Assembly (NCBI RefSeq): GCF_014650035.1
Contig: NZ_BMUE01000007.1
Coordinates: 310,001 to 374,000, forward strand
Source of the DNA: Streptomyces lucensis JCM 4490
Lineage (GTDB): Bacteria; Actinomycetota; Actinomycetes; Streptomycetales; Streptomycetaceae
Direction of reading: 5' to 3'
Length of the DNA: 64,000 nt
Shown here: piece after piece, positions 26,131 through 34,944 of the stretch
Layout: each line of letters begins with the position of its first letter
Numbering within the stretch: position 1 is the stretch's first letter
Notes under the pieces: generated by a model
What the model was told of the DNA's origin: nothing
Databases searched by the model: none
Seen by the model: the letters and a program-made list of their open reading frames with translations, nothing else
Position numbers and translations under genes: made by a program

Positions 26131-27092
26131 GAGGCGGCCGTCGAAGGTGATGTCGAAGGCGTTCAGCGCGGTCTTCCAGCGCGTGGTCCAGCGGGCCTGG
26201 CCCTTGCCGGTACGCGGGCCGCCGCCCGGCGAGCGGTGGTGGACGAGCAACGGCATGCAGAGGGGCTGCCCGCGGCATCTGCGGTGGGGGTGCTGTCGCA
26301 GGAGCGAAGCGAGCAGCTCGAGGACATCGACCCCGCCTGGTGCCCCGCCTGGCCCGTCGACTGGCAACGCTGCTTGCACCTCACGCGACAGCACCTCGGC
26401 ACCGGCGGAACACTGCCTATGAGGCCGGGCGACGTCGTGCACCAGGGCGAGGATCTGGAATAGCGGGCGGTGGCCGGTGCCGCCAGGCGATCGGGGGCGG
26501 CGTGCACGGGTCGGCAGGGTCGGGGGCTGTCGTAGGAGGCGAGGCGGTCCAGTGCGGGCAGGGTGAGCCATCGGCTGGCCGGTCCGACGGGCTCGGCTGG
26601 GGGCGGGTATTCGGTGATAGGCGCGCCGTAGTAGTGGCGGCGGGCGGCCTCGAAGTCGGCGGTGAGGCAGTAGTAGGCCGTCCGCAGGGCCTGGTGCAGA
26701 GCGGCGGGAAGGTGGGGGCGGTGGCAGACCAGGGTCAGGTGGAGACCGGTGAGGGCCTGTAGCTGGAGGAGGCGCACCGCGCGACGGGCGGTGAGCCGGT
26801 GGGCGCGCAGGACGGTCAGCCAGGTCACGGGCAGGGCCGTCATCCACGTGGCAGCGGCTTCCCAGACGGGCTGACGGCCGCCGGGGAAGCGTCCCGGGAG
26901 CAGGAGCGGTTTGCCCAGGGCGGCGAGAAGGTCGTGGGCGAGGCCGGCTTCGCTGGTGGTGCCCGGGCCGGGGTGCAGGGTGATCCGGTCGGACGGCGGG
27001 TGGTGGGCGGTCAGGGCAGTGTGCGTGTGGATTGTGTCGTCGCCTGGGTCGAGGACCACGGTGACGGACCGCGGTGGCACGGTGAGCGGCAT
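26113..27092 (-). pseudogene. hypothetical protein with one frameshift
   Basis: From ATG 27092 the first ~205 codons read SVTVVLDPGDDTIHTHTALT, LLAALGKPLLLPGRFPGGRQPVWEAA and LPVTWLTVLRAHRLTARRAV, then YYCLTADFEAARRHYYGAPI. Near 26470 the sensible sequence changes frame to RPLFQILALVHDVARPHRQ, EVLSREVQAALPVDGPGGAP, LELLASLLRQHPHRRCRGQP and ends KTALNAFDITFDGRLLAARQ at 26113. The two parts fit as one protein of about 325 residues. I do not recognise the family. Its 3' end meets the gcvH fragment tail to tail with an 18-base overlap. Confidence 0.5.
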
Positions 27093-27512
27093 GGTGGTGT
27101 GGTGGTCAGCCAAGTCGGCCGAAGGCCCAGCGCAGCAGTTCCTGGTCCACGCGGGAACGGCCGGGGCGGGCCACGCCCGCCACCGCAAAGCCCGCCACGA
27201 CAACAGCCCCGTCATGCTGCCCCGGCTCGTTCTACCTCCCGAGGAGCTTCTCCCCGAACTGCCCTCAGCACCGTCTCAAGACACAGGCCATGGAGCCGCG
27301 CTGCCACCTGCGTGCGGGCTTCCGGAACTGGGACACCTACTGGTGCCCTCCGCCGGGGGCATCCGGCACTTCGATCATCTCACCCTCCCGGATCCCGAGC
27401 AGGGGGTTGCGGCTCAGCTCGGTCAGGTGCTCGCCGAGCCTGACAGCTGTGTTCCGCCAATGCCCCAATGGATCGCCACAGATATGTCGACAGCGCTGTA
27501 CGGTGGGGCGTC

Positions 27513-28328
27513 ATGACGAAGTGGCAGCTGCTGAGCGCCGTGTCGAAAACGGCGCTGGCCGTGGCCCAGGTCCGCGCTGACGAGAGCGCAGCCGGCAACG
27601 CCTTGTTCAATGACCCGTATGCTGCAGCCTTTCTGGCCGCGTCGGGAGAGCCGATGCGACCGCACAGCCCCGGTCCGCTGGCGCAGGTCCTGAGGGCCCA
27701 GGCGGTGATCCGGACCCGCTTCTACGACGAGCAGCTTCTGCATTCCGGCTGCAACCAGGTGGTCCTGCTCGCAGCCGGGCTGGACACCCGCGCCTACCGG
27801 CTCCCCTGGCCGCATGGGATCCGCTTGTACGAGCTCGACCTGCCGCCGGTCTTCGAGTTCAAGCACCATGTGCTGGCGGCGGAGTCCGCCGTAGCGCGCT
27901 GCGACAGAACGGCCCTTCCCGTGGACCTGCTGCATACCGCCTGGGCCGATCGGCTGATCGACGCGGGGTTCAACCCGGCGCAGCCAACCGCCTGGGGTGT
28001 CGAAGGCCTGCTGGTCTATCTCACCGCAGAGGAGGCGGCCGGGCTGCTCACCACGGTCGGTGAACTGTCCGCCCCGATCAGCCGGCTCGTCTTGGAGCGG
28101 GGACGCAGCGGGCAGACCGTTCTCGACGATCCGTCGGTCGCGCACATCACCTCGCTGTGGAAGGGCGGCCTGGGTTCGAGGACCGCCGACTGGCTCGGCG
28201 ACCACGGCTGGCACACCCGGGTCCACCCGCTGGACGCCGTCGCTGACCACTACGGCCGGCCAACAGCCAATCCGTCCGGCACTGGCTTCATCACGGCCGT
28301 ACGCGGCACGAGCCAAGCGTTGTCCTAG
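27513..28328 (+). CDS. SAM-dependent methyltransferase, LCMT/PPM1-like (PF04072)
   Basis: A 271-residue class I methyltransferase. It carries the group's hallmarks: FNDPYAAAFL near the N-terminus, a FYDEQLL helix, the SAM-binding strand VVLLAAGLDTRAYRLPWP, ELDLPPVFEFK (acidic residue after strand 2), WGVEGLLVYLTAEEAAGLL and the end GTGFITAVRG. Related proteins methylate small molecules in mycobacteria and Streptomyces; the substrate is unknown. ATG 27513 is preferred to 27468 because the family start follows it (MTKWQLLSAVSKTALAVA). Not in an operon. Confidence 0.88.
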   Translation: MTKWQLLSAVSKTALAVAQVRADESAAGNALFNDPYAAAFLAASGEPMRPHSPGPLAQVLRAQAVIRTRFYDEQLLHSGCNQVVLLAAGLDTRAYRLPWPHGIRLYELDLPPVFEFKHHVLAAESAVARCDRTALPVDLLHTAWADRLIDAGFNPAQPTAWGVEGLLVYLTAEEAAGLLTTVGELSAPISRLVLERGRSGQTVLDDPSVAHITSLWKGGLGSRTADWLGDHGWHTRVHPLDAVADHYGRPTANPSGTGFITAVRGTSQALS

Positions 28329-28790
28329 CTCACCGAGAGCCTGTTCCGGCCGGCCTGTTCCAGCCGGTTCACCGTGGTTTTTGGTCCGCCGGTCAGCGGC
28401 GAGCCCTCCCTGCTGTGTGCGGGCCCCGCCCCCGGCCTGCGCACAGCGGAGCCGGCCGGGCCGCGGCCGCGGCCGCCGCCGAACGTGTGCTCATCCCGGC
28501 GAGCCTCGCCTCCGCGATGGCGCCCATCCTGCCGCACGCTGTCCGGGTAGCGAGTGCCGCCGGCAGCGACCCCTGTCCTACGGGAGCCAGGAAGAGGGAC
28601 GAAAGCCCAATTGACGATTGCTGCGCGGTGCGGCGCGCTCCGGCCGCCGTCGGGGCCGATCAGGCGCAGCCGCGCCGCCAGTTCCAGCCGATGAAGGGGT
28701 GACGCAGGTTCACCTCGAACTGGCAGAAGGCGGTGCCGTCGGCCTGGAGCGCCTGGGTGGCGCCACGCGCGGTCCGCGGGCGGCCGCGTA
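28329..28790. other. intergenic with a minus-strand C-terminal remnant
   Basis: Mostly empty. On the minus strand 28755-28660 reads DGTAFCQFEVNLRHPFIGWNWRRGCA and stop, which looks like the end of a small secreted Cys-containing protein, but no start or upstream part is found. Confidence 0.35.
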
Positions 28791-29180
28791 GTGGCGGGCA
28801 TCGCGGTCGTCCTGGACCACACGACCGCCACGGCGTTGTACGACCCGAAGGACCCGTTCAACGAGGCGGTCGCCGCGTTCTACGTCCAGGCCTCCGTCGG
28901 ACTTGGTGACCTTTATGCGCCGGTGCTGTCCCTGACGGCCGGCGACGCGGAGCGGCCGGGCCTGCTCGGCTACATCAACGGGCTGCGGTTCATCCGTATC
29001 GAGGCGTTCGACACCGACGCCGCGGTCACCGCCACCGACCTGCTCCGGTTCGGGCACTCCTGGGCCGCCGTCCACGCCATCCACGCCGCCCGCCCCTTCC
29101 CCACCCACCCCACCGGCTGGTACCTGCTCACCCTGACGCCCAAGGCCTACGCCGGCACCGGCGTCCACCCCGACCCATAA
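28791..29180 (+). CDS. PIN-domain-like (VapC-type) protein
   Basis: A 129-residue protein from GTG 28791. It begins with a PIN-type strand VVLDHTTATALYD (first acidic residue), has AGDAERPGLLGYINGLRFIRIEAFDTDAAVTATDLL in the middle and ends AVHAIHAARPFPTHPTGWYLLTLTPKAYAGTGV, the ending seen in a Streptomyces PIN-like group. Canonical PIN nucleases have four acidic residues; here only D8, E53 and D74/D76 are evident, so nuclease activity is doubtful. No VapB-like antitoxin gene is adjacent. Confidence 0.6.
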   Translation: MAGIAVVLDHTTATALYDPKDPFNEAVAAFYVQASVGLGDLYAPVLSLTAGDAERPGLLGYINGLRFIRIEAFDTDAAVTATDLLRFGHSWAAVHAIHAARPFPTHPTGWYLLTLTPKAYAGTGVHPDP

Positions 29181-29264
29181 ACGCCGGCCGCCCGGCGACA
29201 GGGCCCGGGCCTGGTCGGCCGCGACCTGACAGCCGCGAACACCCGGTGCTGCCCAGAGTTGTGG

Positions 29265-29590
29265 CTGGATCAGGGCGAAGGCCAAGCAGACCGCGGCCAC
29301 CACCGGCGGCATCATGACCGATGTCCAGGCCCGCTTCGGCTACACCGCCGCCCCCGGCACCACCGACGACGCCCGCATCCGCCACCTCACCCTCGCCCTG
29401 CCCCCACAACACGCCGCCCGCCGCTTTACGGCCCAACAGGACGGCCTCACCGAGGACCAGCCACCGGATCGCCGCCGAGGCCCTCGGCGAGGTCAACTTC
29501 CGCGACAACGGCCACCGCGCCCACGGCCTCGAAGTAGAACTCACCGACCTCCTCCACCTGGAATTCGAGCTGTGGCTGGGGCCGGCCGCG
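29265..29590 (+). pseudogene. hypothetical mobile-element-type protein, frameshifted
   Basis: Starting near a KAKQTAATTGGIM segment, one frame reads MTDVQARFGYTAAPGTTDDA and RIRHLTLALPPQHAARRFTA; then the sense frame shifts to HRIAAEALGEVNFRDNGHRA and HGLEVELTDLLHLEFELWLG. Both halves have good codon bias. I cannot name it. It ends at the 3' side of the GH13 gene. Confidence 0.4.
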
Positions 29591-29712
29591 CGGGCGCCAG
29601 AACGCGGAGATGAACCAAGCGGAGTTGAGATCTCCGGTGGCCTGCGGGAGCGCACCTCCGGTGGTCGGGACCGCAGGTGCGCCGTGGGGGCAGCCCGGGT
29701 GAAGGATCCGGC

Positions 29713-31386
29713 TTACACGGCCAGCCAGGCCGCTTGGTCGGGCTCGAGCAGGCCGTTGTCGATGGGGCCGCTGGAGAGCAGCACCGAGGTGTGGGCCGGC
29801 AGGGGGCAGGCCTCGGGCGAGAGGTTGACCACGCAGGTGAAACCGGGGTCACGGGCGAGGGCCAGGACACCCTCGGGGGCGTCCAGCCAGGTGAGGGTGC
29901 CGTCGCCGAGCGCGGGGTGTTCGCGGCGCAGACGCAGAGCGCTGCGGTAGAGCTCCAGCATCGACGTGGTGTCGCCGGTCTGGGCCTCGACGCTCAGCTC
30001 CGCCCACGCGGCGGGCTGGGGCAGCCAGGGTGTGGCGGGGGAGCCCTCGGGGCTGAAGCCGTACGGTGCGGTGTCTCCGGACCAAGGGATGGGCACGCGG
30101 CAGCCGTCGCGGCCCCGGTCGGTGTGTCCGGACCGCTCCCAGACGGGGTCCTGGAGCACGTGCTCGGGCAGGTCCTCGACCTCGGGCAGGCCCAGTTCCT
30201 CGCCCTGGTAGATGTAGGCGCCGCCGGGCAGGGCGAGCATGAGCAGGGCCGCCGCACGGGCGCGCCGGGTGCCCAGTTCGAGGTCCGTGGGGCCCTCGGG
30301 GCGGTACGGCTCGTTGGTGGTCCACTGCCTGACCGCCCTGCGGCCGTAGCGGCTCGGGTGGCGCATGACGTCGTGGTTGGACAGCACCCAGGTGGCCGGC
30401 GCGCCCACCGCGCCAAGCATGGCGAGTGAGTCGTCGATGACCGCGCGCAGGTCCTTCGCGCTCCAACTGGACATCAGGAAGTCGAAGTTGAACGCGGTGT
30501 GCAGGCCGTCCCGGCGGACGTACGCGGCGAGCCGTTCGGGGGTGTCGGCCCAGGCCTCGGCGACGAACGAGCGGTCGCCGGGGAACTCGTCGGCCACCCT
30601 GCGCCAGGCACGGTAGATGTCGTGGACCTCCTCGCGGTCCCAGTGGGGGTGGTCGATGTGCTGCCTGGGTGCTGTGTCCGAGGGTTCCCGGGGGGCGAGG
30701 GGGCCCAGCACCGCCGGTTCATGGCGGGACGGGAGATCGGGCAGCTCGGGGTGCTTGACGAGTCCGTGGGCGACGTCGATACGGAAGCCGTCCACTCCGC
30801 GGCTGAACCAGAAGCGCAGGATCGACTCGAACTCGGCGTGAACGTCGGGGTGTTCCCAGTTGAGGTCGGGCTGCTGCGGGGCGAACAGGTGCAGGTACCA
30901 CTCGCCGTCGGGCAGCCGGGTCCAGGCCGGGCCGCCGAAGCAGGAGACCCAGTCGTTGGGCGGTTCGGCGCCGTCGGTGCCGCGGCCGGGGCGGAAGATG
31001 TAGCGCTCACGTTCCGGGCTGCCGGGTCCGGCCGCCAGGGCGGCCTGGAACCAGGCGTGCTGGTCGGAGGTGTGGTTGGGCACGATGTCGGGGATGACAC
31101 GGATTGCGTGCCGGTGCGCTTCGGCGATGAGTTCCTCGGCCTCGGTCACCGTGCCGAACAGCGGGTCGATCGCGCGGTAGTCCGCCACGTCGTAACCGTG
31201 GTCGGCCATCGGCGACTTATACCACGGATTGATCCAGATGGCGTCGATCCCGAGGGACTTGAGGTAGGGCAGTTTGGAGCGGATGCCGGCGATGTCGCCG
31301 ACGCCGTCACCGTTGGCGTCGGCGAAACTGCGGATGTAGACCTGGTAGATGACGGCGCTGCGCCACCACGGTGCGGTGCTGGGCAT
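29713..31386 (-). CDS. GH13 alpha-glucosidase
   Basis: A 557-residue cytoplasmic glycoside hydrolase of family 13. It has the (beta/alpha)8 motifs: WWRSAVIYQVYIRSFADANGDGVGDIAGI at the start, region I DIVPNHTSD (100-108), region II GFRIDVAHG with nucleophile D204, region III FVAEAW with acid/base E277, and region IV VLSNHD with D339. The oligo-1,6-glucosidase-like start suggests exo-action on short alpha-glucosides; maltose, sucrose, trehalose or isomaltose-type substrates are all possible. It is the last gene of the transport operon (40 bases after the second permease), so it would hydrolyse the imported sugar. Confidence 0.92.
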   Translation of the reverse strand: MPSTAPWWRSAVIYQVYIRSFADANGDGVGDIAGIRSKLPYLKSLGIDAIWINPWYKSPMADHGYDVADYRAIDPLFGTVTEAEELIAEAHRHAIRVIPDIVPNHTSDQHAWFQAALAAGPGSPERERYIFRPGRGTDGAEPPNDWVSCFGGPAWTRLPDGEWYLHLFAPQQPDLNWEHPDVHAEFESILRFWFSRGVDGFRIDVAHGLVKHPELPDLPSRHEPAVLGPLAPREPSDTAPRQHIDHPHWDREEVHDIYRAWRRVADEFPGDRSFVAEAWADTPERLAAYVRRDGLHTAFNFDFLMSSWSAKDLRAVIDDSLAMLGAVGAPATWVLSNHDVMRHPSRYGRRAVRQWTTNEPYRPEGPTDLELGTRRARAAALLMLALPGGAYIYQGEELGLPEVEDLPEHVLQDPVWERSGHTDRGRDGCRVPIPWSGDTAPYGFSPEGSPATPWLPQPAAWAELSVEAQTGDTTSMLELYRSALRLRREHPALGDGTLTWLDAPEGVLALARDPGFTCVVNLSPEACPLPAHTSVLLSSGPIDNGLLEPDQAAWLAV

Positions 31387-31426
31387 GGTGTGGAGTGGGC
31401 CCTTCGAGGTGTGGGAGGGGCGGGGT

Positions 31427-32260
31427 CTACTTGGCTGCGCCGGCGGTGAGTCCGGCGACGATACGGCGCTGGAAGAGCAGCACCATCACCACCAGCGGAA
31501 CGGTGACCAGGACGCCCGCCGCCATCTGGCTGGCGAACGGGGTCTCGAACTGGGTCGCGCCGGCGAACTTGGAGATGGCGACCGGTGCTGTCTGTATGGC
31601 GGACTTGTTCGTCATCGACAGGGCGATGAGGAACTCGTTCCAGGCGGCGATGAACGTGATGATCGCGGTGGTGAAGATGCCCGGCGCGGCGAGCGGGATG
31701 ATGACCTTGCGGAACGCCTGGCCGCGGGTGCAGCCGTCGATCATCGCGGCGTGCTCCAGTTCGTCCGGCATCTGCCGGAAGAACGTGGTGAGGTTCCATA
31801 CCGCCAGTGGCAGCGCGAACGACATGCTCGGCACGATCATCGCCTGGTAGGTGTTGATCCAGCCGATGTCGGTGAACAGCTTCAGCAGGGGAACCACGAT
31901 CGACACCACCGGGAACATCGACGTGGCGATGATCAGCGTCAGGATCAACCGCTTGAACCGGAACTCCAGCCTGGCCATCGCATAGGCGGTGAACGTGGCC
32001 AGCAGCAGCGCCGATGCGGTGGTGATGCCCGCCACGATCAGGCTGTTGAGCAACGCACGGGTGAATCCCTGGGTCGGGTCGAACACCGCCCGGTAGTTCT
32101 CGAACGACACCGGCGTGGGCAGCAGCGAGGTGTCGAAGATGTCGGAGGTGCGCCGCAGACTGGAGACCACCATCCAGTAGAACGGGGCCAGGCAGTAGGC
32201 CACCACCGCGGCGACTCCCACGTACAGCAGCCGGGTGCGCCAGGTCGCCGTGCGGGTCAT
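31427..32260 (-). CDS. ABC sugar permease (MalG/AglG-like)
   Basis: A 277-residue inner-membrane permease with six predicted helices and the EAA loop EHAAMIDGCTRGQAFRKVIIPLAAPGI near residue 180. The WNEFLIALSMT segment is typical of MalG-type carbohydrate permeases. Its ATG overlaps the stop of the upstream permease by 4 bases. No ATPase gene is in the operon; Streptomyces sugar ABC systems usually share the MsiK ATPase encoded elsewhere. Confidence 0.92.
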   Translation of the reverse strand: MTRTATWRTRLLYVGVAAVVAYCLAPFYWMVVSSLRRTSDIFDTSLLPTPVSFENYRAVFDPTQGFTRALLNSLIVAGITTASALLLATFTAYAMARLEFRFKRLILTLIIATSMFPVVSIVVPLLKLFTDIGWINTYQAMIVPSMSFALPLAVWNLTTFFRQMPDELEHAAMIDGCTRGQAFRKVIIPLAAPGIFTTAIITFIAAWNEFLIALSMTNKSAIQTAPVAISKFAGATQFETPFASQMAAGVLVTVPLVVMVLLFQRRIVAGLTAGAAK

Positions 32261-33312
32261 GCCGCCACCTCCGTGCGGCGCGGCGCCAGGACGTCCCGCA
32301 GCCTCCTACGGCTCGTCTTCCTGCCGTCGCGGGCGGCGACGAGGTCCGTGCCGAGCAGCCGGACGAAGGCGAGCGCGATGAGCAGGACGTAGAGAAAGAG
32401 GATCACGGCGTAGGCGGAGGCCGGTCCGAAGCGGACGTTGGAGGCCTCGTTCTGCGCGAGCATCGACAGGGTTTCCACCGAGTTCTTCTGCGCGCCGACG
32501 AGGATGTAGGGCAGGTCGAACATCCGCAGTGCGTCCAGGCAGCGGAACAGCACCGCCACCAGCAGTGCGGGCTTCACCAGGGGCAGGGTGACGTGCCAGA
32601 ACCGGCGCAGGGCGCCGGCCCCGTCGATACGGGCGGCCTCGTGGACCTCCTTCGGGATCACCTGCAGGCCGGCCAGGACCAGCAGGCCGATGAAGGGGGC
32701 GGTCTTCCACACCTCGGCGACGATGACCGCGACCTTGGCGTGGAAGCCCTCGGTGGCCCACAGAATCTGGCGGCCGAGGATCGCGTTGGCGATGCCGTGG
32801 CTGTTGAAGATCCACCGCCACAGCAGGCCGGAGATGGCCGTGGGCACCGCCCAGGGCACGAGGATGCCCGCTCGCACCAGGGCGCGGCCCCTGAAGGCCT
32901 GGTGCATGATCAGCGCCATCGCGACACCGATCACGGTCTCCAGTCCCACCGTGACGACGGTGAAGAACGTGGTGTTCCAGAAGGCGTTCCAGAACCGCTG
33001 GCCGGCGACGCCGAAGATGTCGGCGTAGTTGTGCAGCCCGACGAACGGCTCCCTCGTGCGGATGAAGCCGGTGCTGGGGTCGAGGCCCTTGGGTCCGTAG
33101 AGCGACTCGTGCAGGGCCATCAGCGTCGGATAGAGCACCACGACGGTCAGCACCAGGATCGTCGGGGAGACGAGGAGTGCCGCCATCCGGCCCGAACCGG
33201 CGGTCGCCCGGACGTGTGTGCGGCGGCGCCGGTGCACCGGCGGGGACGGCTGCAGTGAGGCGCTGCCGCGTTCGTGCACCGTGGCGCCGGGCGGGATCGT
33301 GGTGTCCGTCAT
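32257..33312 (-). CDS. ABC sugar permease (MalF/AglF-like)
   Basis: A 351-residue membrane protein. A ~40-residue basic cytoplasmic tail (VHRRRRTHVRATAGSGR) precedes six helices; the EAA loop is VHEAARIDGAGALRRFWHVTLPLVKPAL. VPWAVPTAISGLLWRWIFNSHGI is typical of MalF-type permeases. It lies 10 bases after the binding-protein gene and overlaps the next permease by 4 bases. The two permeases would form the membrane channel. Confidence 0.92.
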   Translation of the reverse strand: MTDTTIPPGATVHERGSASLQPSPPVHRRRRTHVRATAGSGRMAALLVSPTILVLTVVVLYPTLMALHESLYGPKGLDPSTGFIRTREPFVGLHNYADIFGVAGQRFWNAFWNTTFFTVVTVGLETVIGVAMALIMHQAFRGRALVRAGILVPWAVPTAISGLLWRWIFNSHGIANAILGRQILWATEGFHAKVAVIVAEVWKTAPFIGLLVLAGLQVIPKEVHEAARIDGAGALRRFWHVTLPLVKPALLVAVLFRCLDALRMFDLPYILVGAQKNSVETLSMLAQNEASNVRFGPASAYAVILFLYVLLIALAFVRLLGTDLVAARDGRKTSRRRLRDVLAPRRTEVAA

Positions 33313-33322
33313 CGCCCGCTCC

Positions 33323-34621
33323 TCACTGCGCCGTGGACTTCTGCAGTGCGCTCTGCAGGTCCTTCAGCGCCTGGGCGCTGCTCTTGGCGCCGGTCAGCGC
33401 GGCGTACGCCTCCTGCTGGATCGCCGAGGTCGCGTCGCCGTACTGCACGACCCGCGGCCGGGGCACGGCGTGCAGGATGGACTGCTTGAGGACGGGCAGG
33501 TACGGATACTGCTTGACCAGTGAGGCGTCGTCGTACGACTTCGCGTACGGCGGGGCGAGGGAGGCGTCCTTCAAGAACGTGCTCGCACTGTCCTGGCTGC
33601 TGAAGAACTTCATGAAGTCCAGGGCCGTGGCCTTGTTCCTGGCCGAGGACGACAGGGCGAGGTTGTGACCGCCGAGGCTGGAGGAGCCGGGTCCGTTCAG
33701 ACCGGGCAGCGGCGCGACCGCGAACTTGCCCGCCAGCTTGCTCTTTTCGGCGAGTGCGTACATGTAGGGCCAGTTGCGCAGGAAGATCAGCTTGCCGGAC
33801 TCGAAGGCCTGGCGGCCGTCCTCCTCCTGGTAGGTGATGGCCTCCTTGGGGATCGTGCCGTCCTTGACGGCGCCGACGAGAAAGTCCAGGCCCTTGCGGG
33901 CGCCGGCCGTGTCGACGTCCGGCTTGCCGCTGGCGTCGGTGACGACGCCGCCCGCTGAGTCCACGGACTCGGCGAAGTTGACCGTCAGGCCCTCGTACTT
34001 CTGGAACTGACCGGCGTAACACGACATGCCCTTGGCCTCGGGCAGCCTCTTCACCTTGGCGCAGTCGGCTGTCATCTGGGACCAGGTGGCCGGAGACTTG
34101 GTGATGCCGGCCTTCTTCAGCAGGTCTGTGCGGTAGTACAGCAGCCCGCCGTCGGAGCTGGCGGGGACCGCGTAAAGGCCACCGCGGTACTTCGCCGTCT
34201 CCACCACCGGCTTGAGCATGTTCCGCAGCGGGAACCTCTGCTCGGGCAGGCGGTCGATCCACTGATGGGCGGCGAACTCCGACGTCCACACGACGTCGAG
34301 GGAGAGCACGGTGTAGGCGTCGGACTTCGTCTCCGCGTTCTGGATCATCTGCTGCCGCTGCGAGTCCGCGTCCGTGGGCAGTTGGACGAAGGTGACCTTC
34401 TCCTTCGGGTGCAGCATGTTCCAGCGGTCGATGACCTTCTGCACGACGCCGGAGGTGTCCTTTCCGGCCACGTACGTGATGGGGCCACGGCCCTCGAAGG
34501 ACGTGCTCCCAGCGGGCTTCCCCGCATCACTGCCCCCGTTGGAGCCGCAGGCGGTGAGGAGGAGCCCGGCGGCGGCGAGCGTCGCCGCGCACTGGAGGGC
34601 TCTGGTGGTCCTGGTCTTCAC
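33323..34621 (-). CDS. extracellular sugar-binding lipoprotein (AglE-like)
   Basis: A 432-residue family 1 solute-binding protein. It has a lipoprotein signal with the lipobox LLTACG (Cys about residue 25) so it is membrane-anchored outside the cell. Typical segments follow: VQKVIDRWNMLHPKEKVTFV, SLDVVWTSEFAAHQWI, YAVPASSDGGLLYYRTDLLKKAGI with TWSQM, and FLRNWPYMYALA. It starts at GTG 34621 (GGAGAG upstream). First gene of the agl-like operon, divergent from the LacI regulator. Confidence 0.92.
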   Translation of the reverse strand: MKTRTTRALQCAATLAAAGLLLTACGSNGGSDAGKPAGSTSFEGRGPITYVAGKDTSGVVQKVIDRWNMLHPKEKVTFVQLPTDADSQRQQMIQNAETKSDAYTVLSLDVVWTSEFAAHQWIDRLPEQRFPLRNMLKPVVETAKYRGGLYAVPASSDGGLLYYRTDLLKKAGITKSPATWSQMTADCAKVKRLPEAKGMSCYAGQFQKYEGLTVNFAESVDSAGGVVTDASGKPDVDTAGARKGLDFLVGAVKDGTIPKEAITYQEEDGRQAFESGKLIFLRNWPYMYALAEKSKLAGKFAVAPLPGLNGPGSSSLGGHNLALSSSARNKATALDFMKFFSSQDSASTFLKDASLAPPYAKSYDDASLVKQYPYLPVLKQSILHAVPRPRVVQYGDATSAIQQEAYAALTGAKSSAQALKDLQSALQKSTAQ

Positions 34622-34944
34622 TGTCTCTCTCCTGGTCGTGCGGGAACCGAGGCGCGAACGCCGTGCGAGACTGTGCTGTCACGTCACTTCAGTGATGGAA
34701 ACTGCAGGTCAAAGCCGTTAATGAGCAATGGGTGAGGACGGCGTCGACCCCGTCGAGACAACGCTTGCACGCTAGGAGTGCACTCAGACGAAGTCAATCC
34801 GTAACTTGCCGGTAGCTCGAACAGTTTTGAGGCAGTGAACGGCTTATTCATGGGCAAACGGGGTGTTATCTCGGCGTGCATCCGTTGTGACAGCGCTGTC
34901 ACGACAGAGGGGAGCAGGACACGTGCCTGTGCTAACTTCCGCTC
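34622..34944. promoter_or_regulatory. divergent promoter region of the agl-like locus
   Basis: It holds a perfect 16-bp palindrome GTGACAGCGCTGTCAC at 34887-34902, close to the lacI-type gene, and a LacI-like site ACAACGCTTGCAC at 34758-34770 (CAA-CGC-TTG core) on the operon side. LacI proteins bind such CG-centred palindromes; either could be the target of the regulator at 34945. Confidence 0.6.

Noticed and set aside
27342..27510. Minus-strand frame LGEHLTELSRNPLLGIREGE with stop near 27342
   Set aside because: Protein-like but no start, no family and antisense to the leader of the methyltransferase gene.
28791..29180. Toxin-antitoxin locus based on the PIN-like protein
   Set aside because: No antitoxin-like gene overlaps or precedes it, and the full set of acidic residues is not clear.
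30499..31449. Plus-strand open frame opposite the GH13 gene
   Set aside because: Val/Gly-rich shadow; the minus strand has all four GH13 regions.
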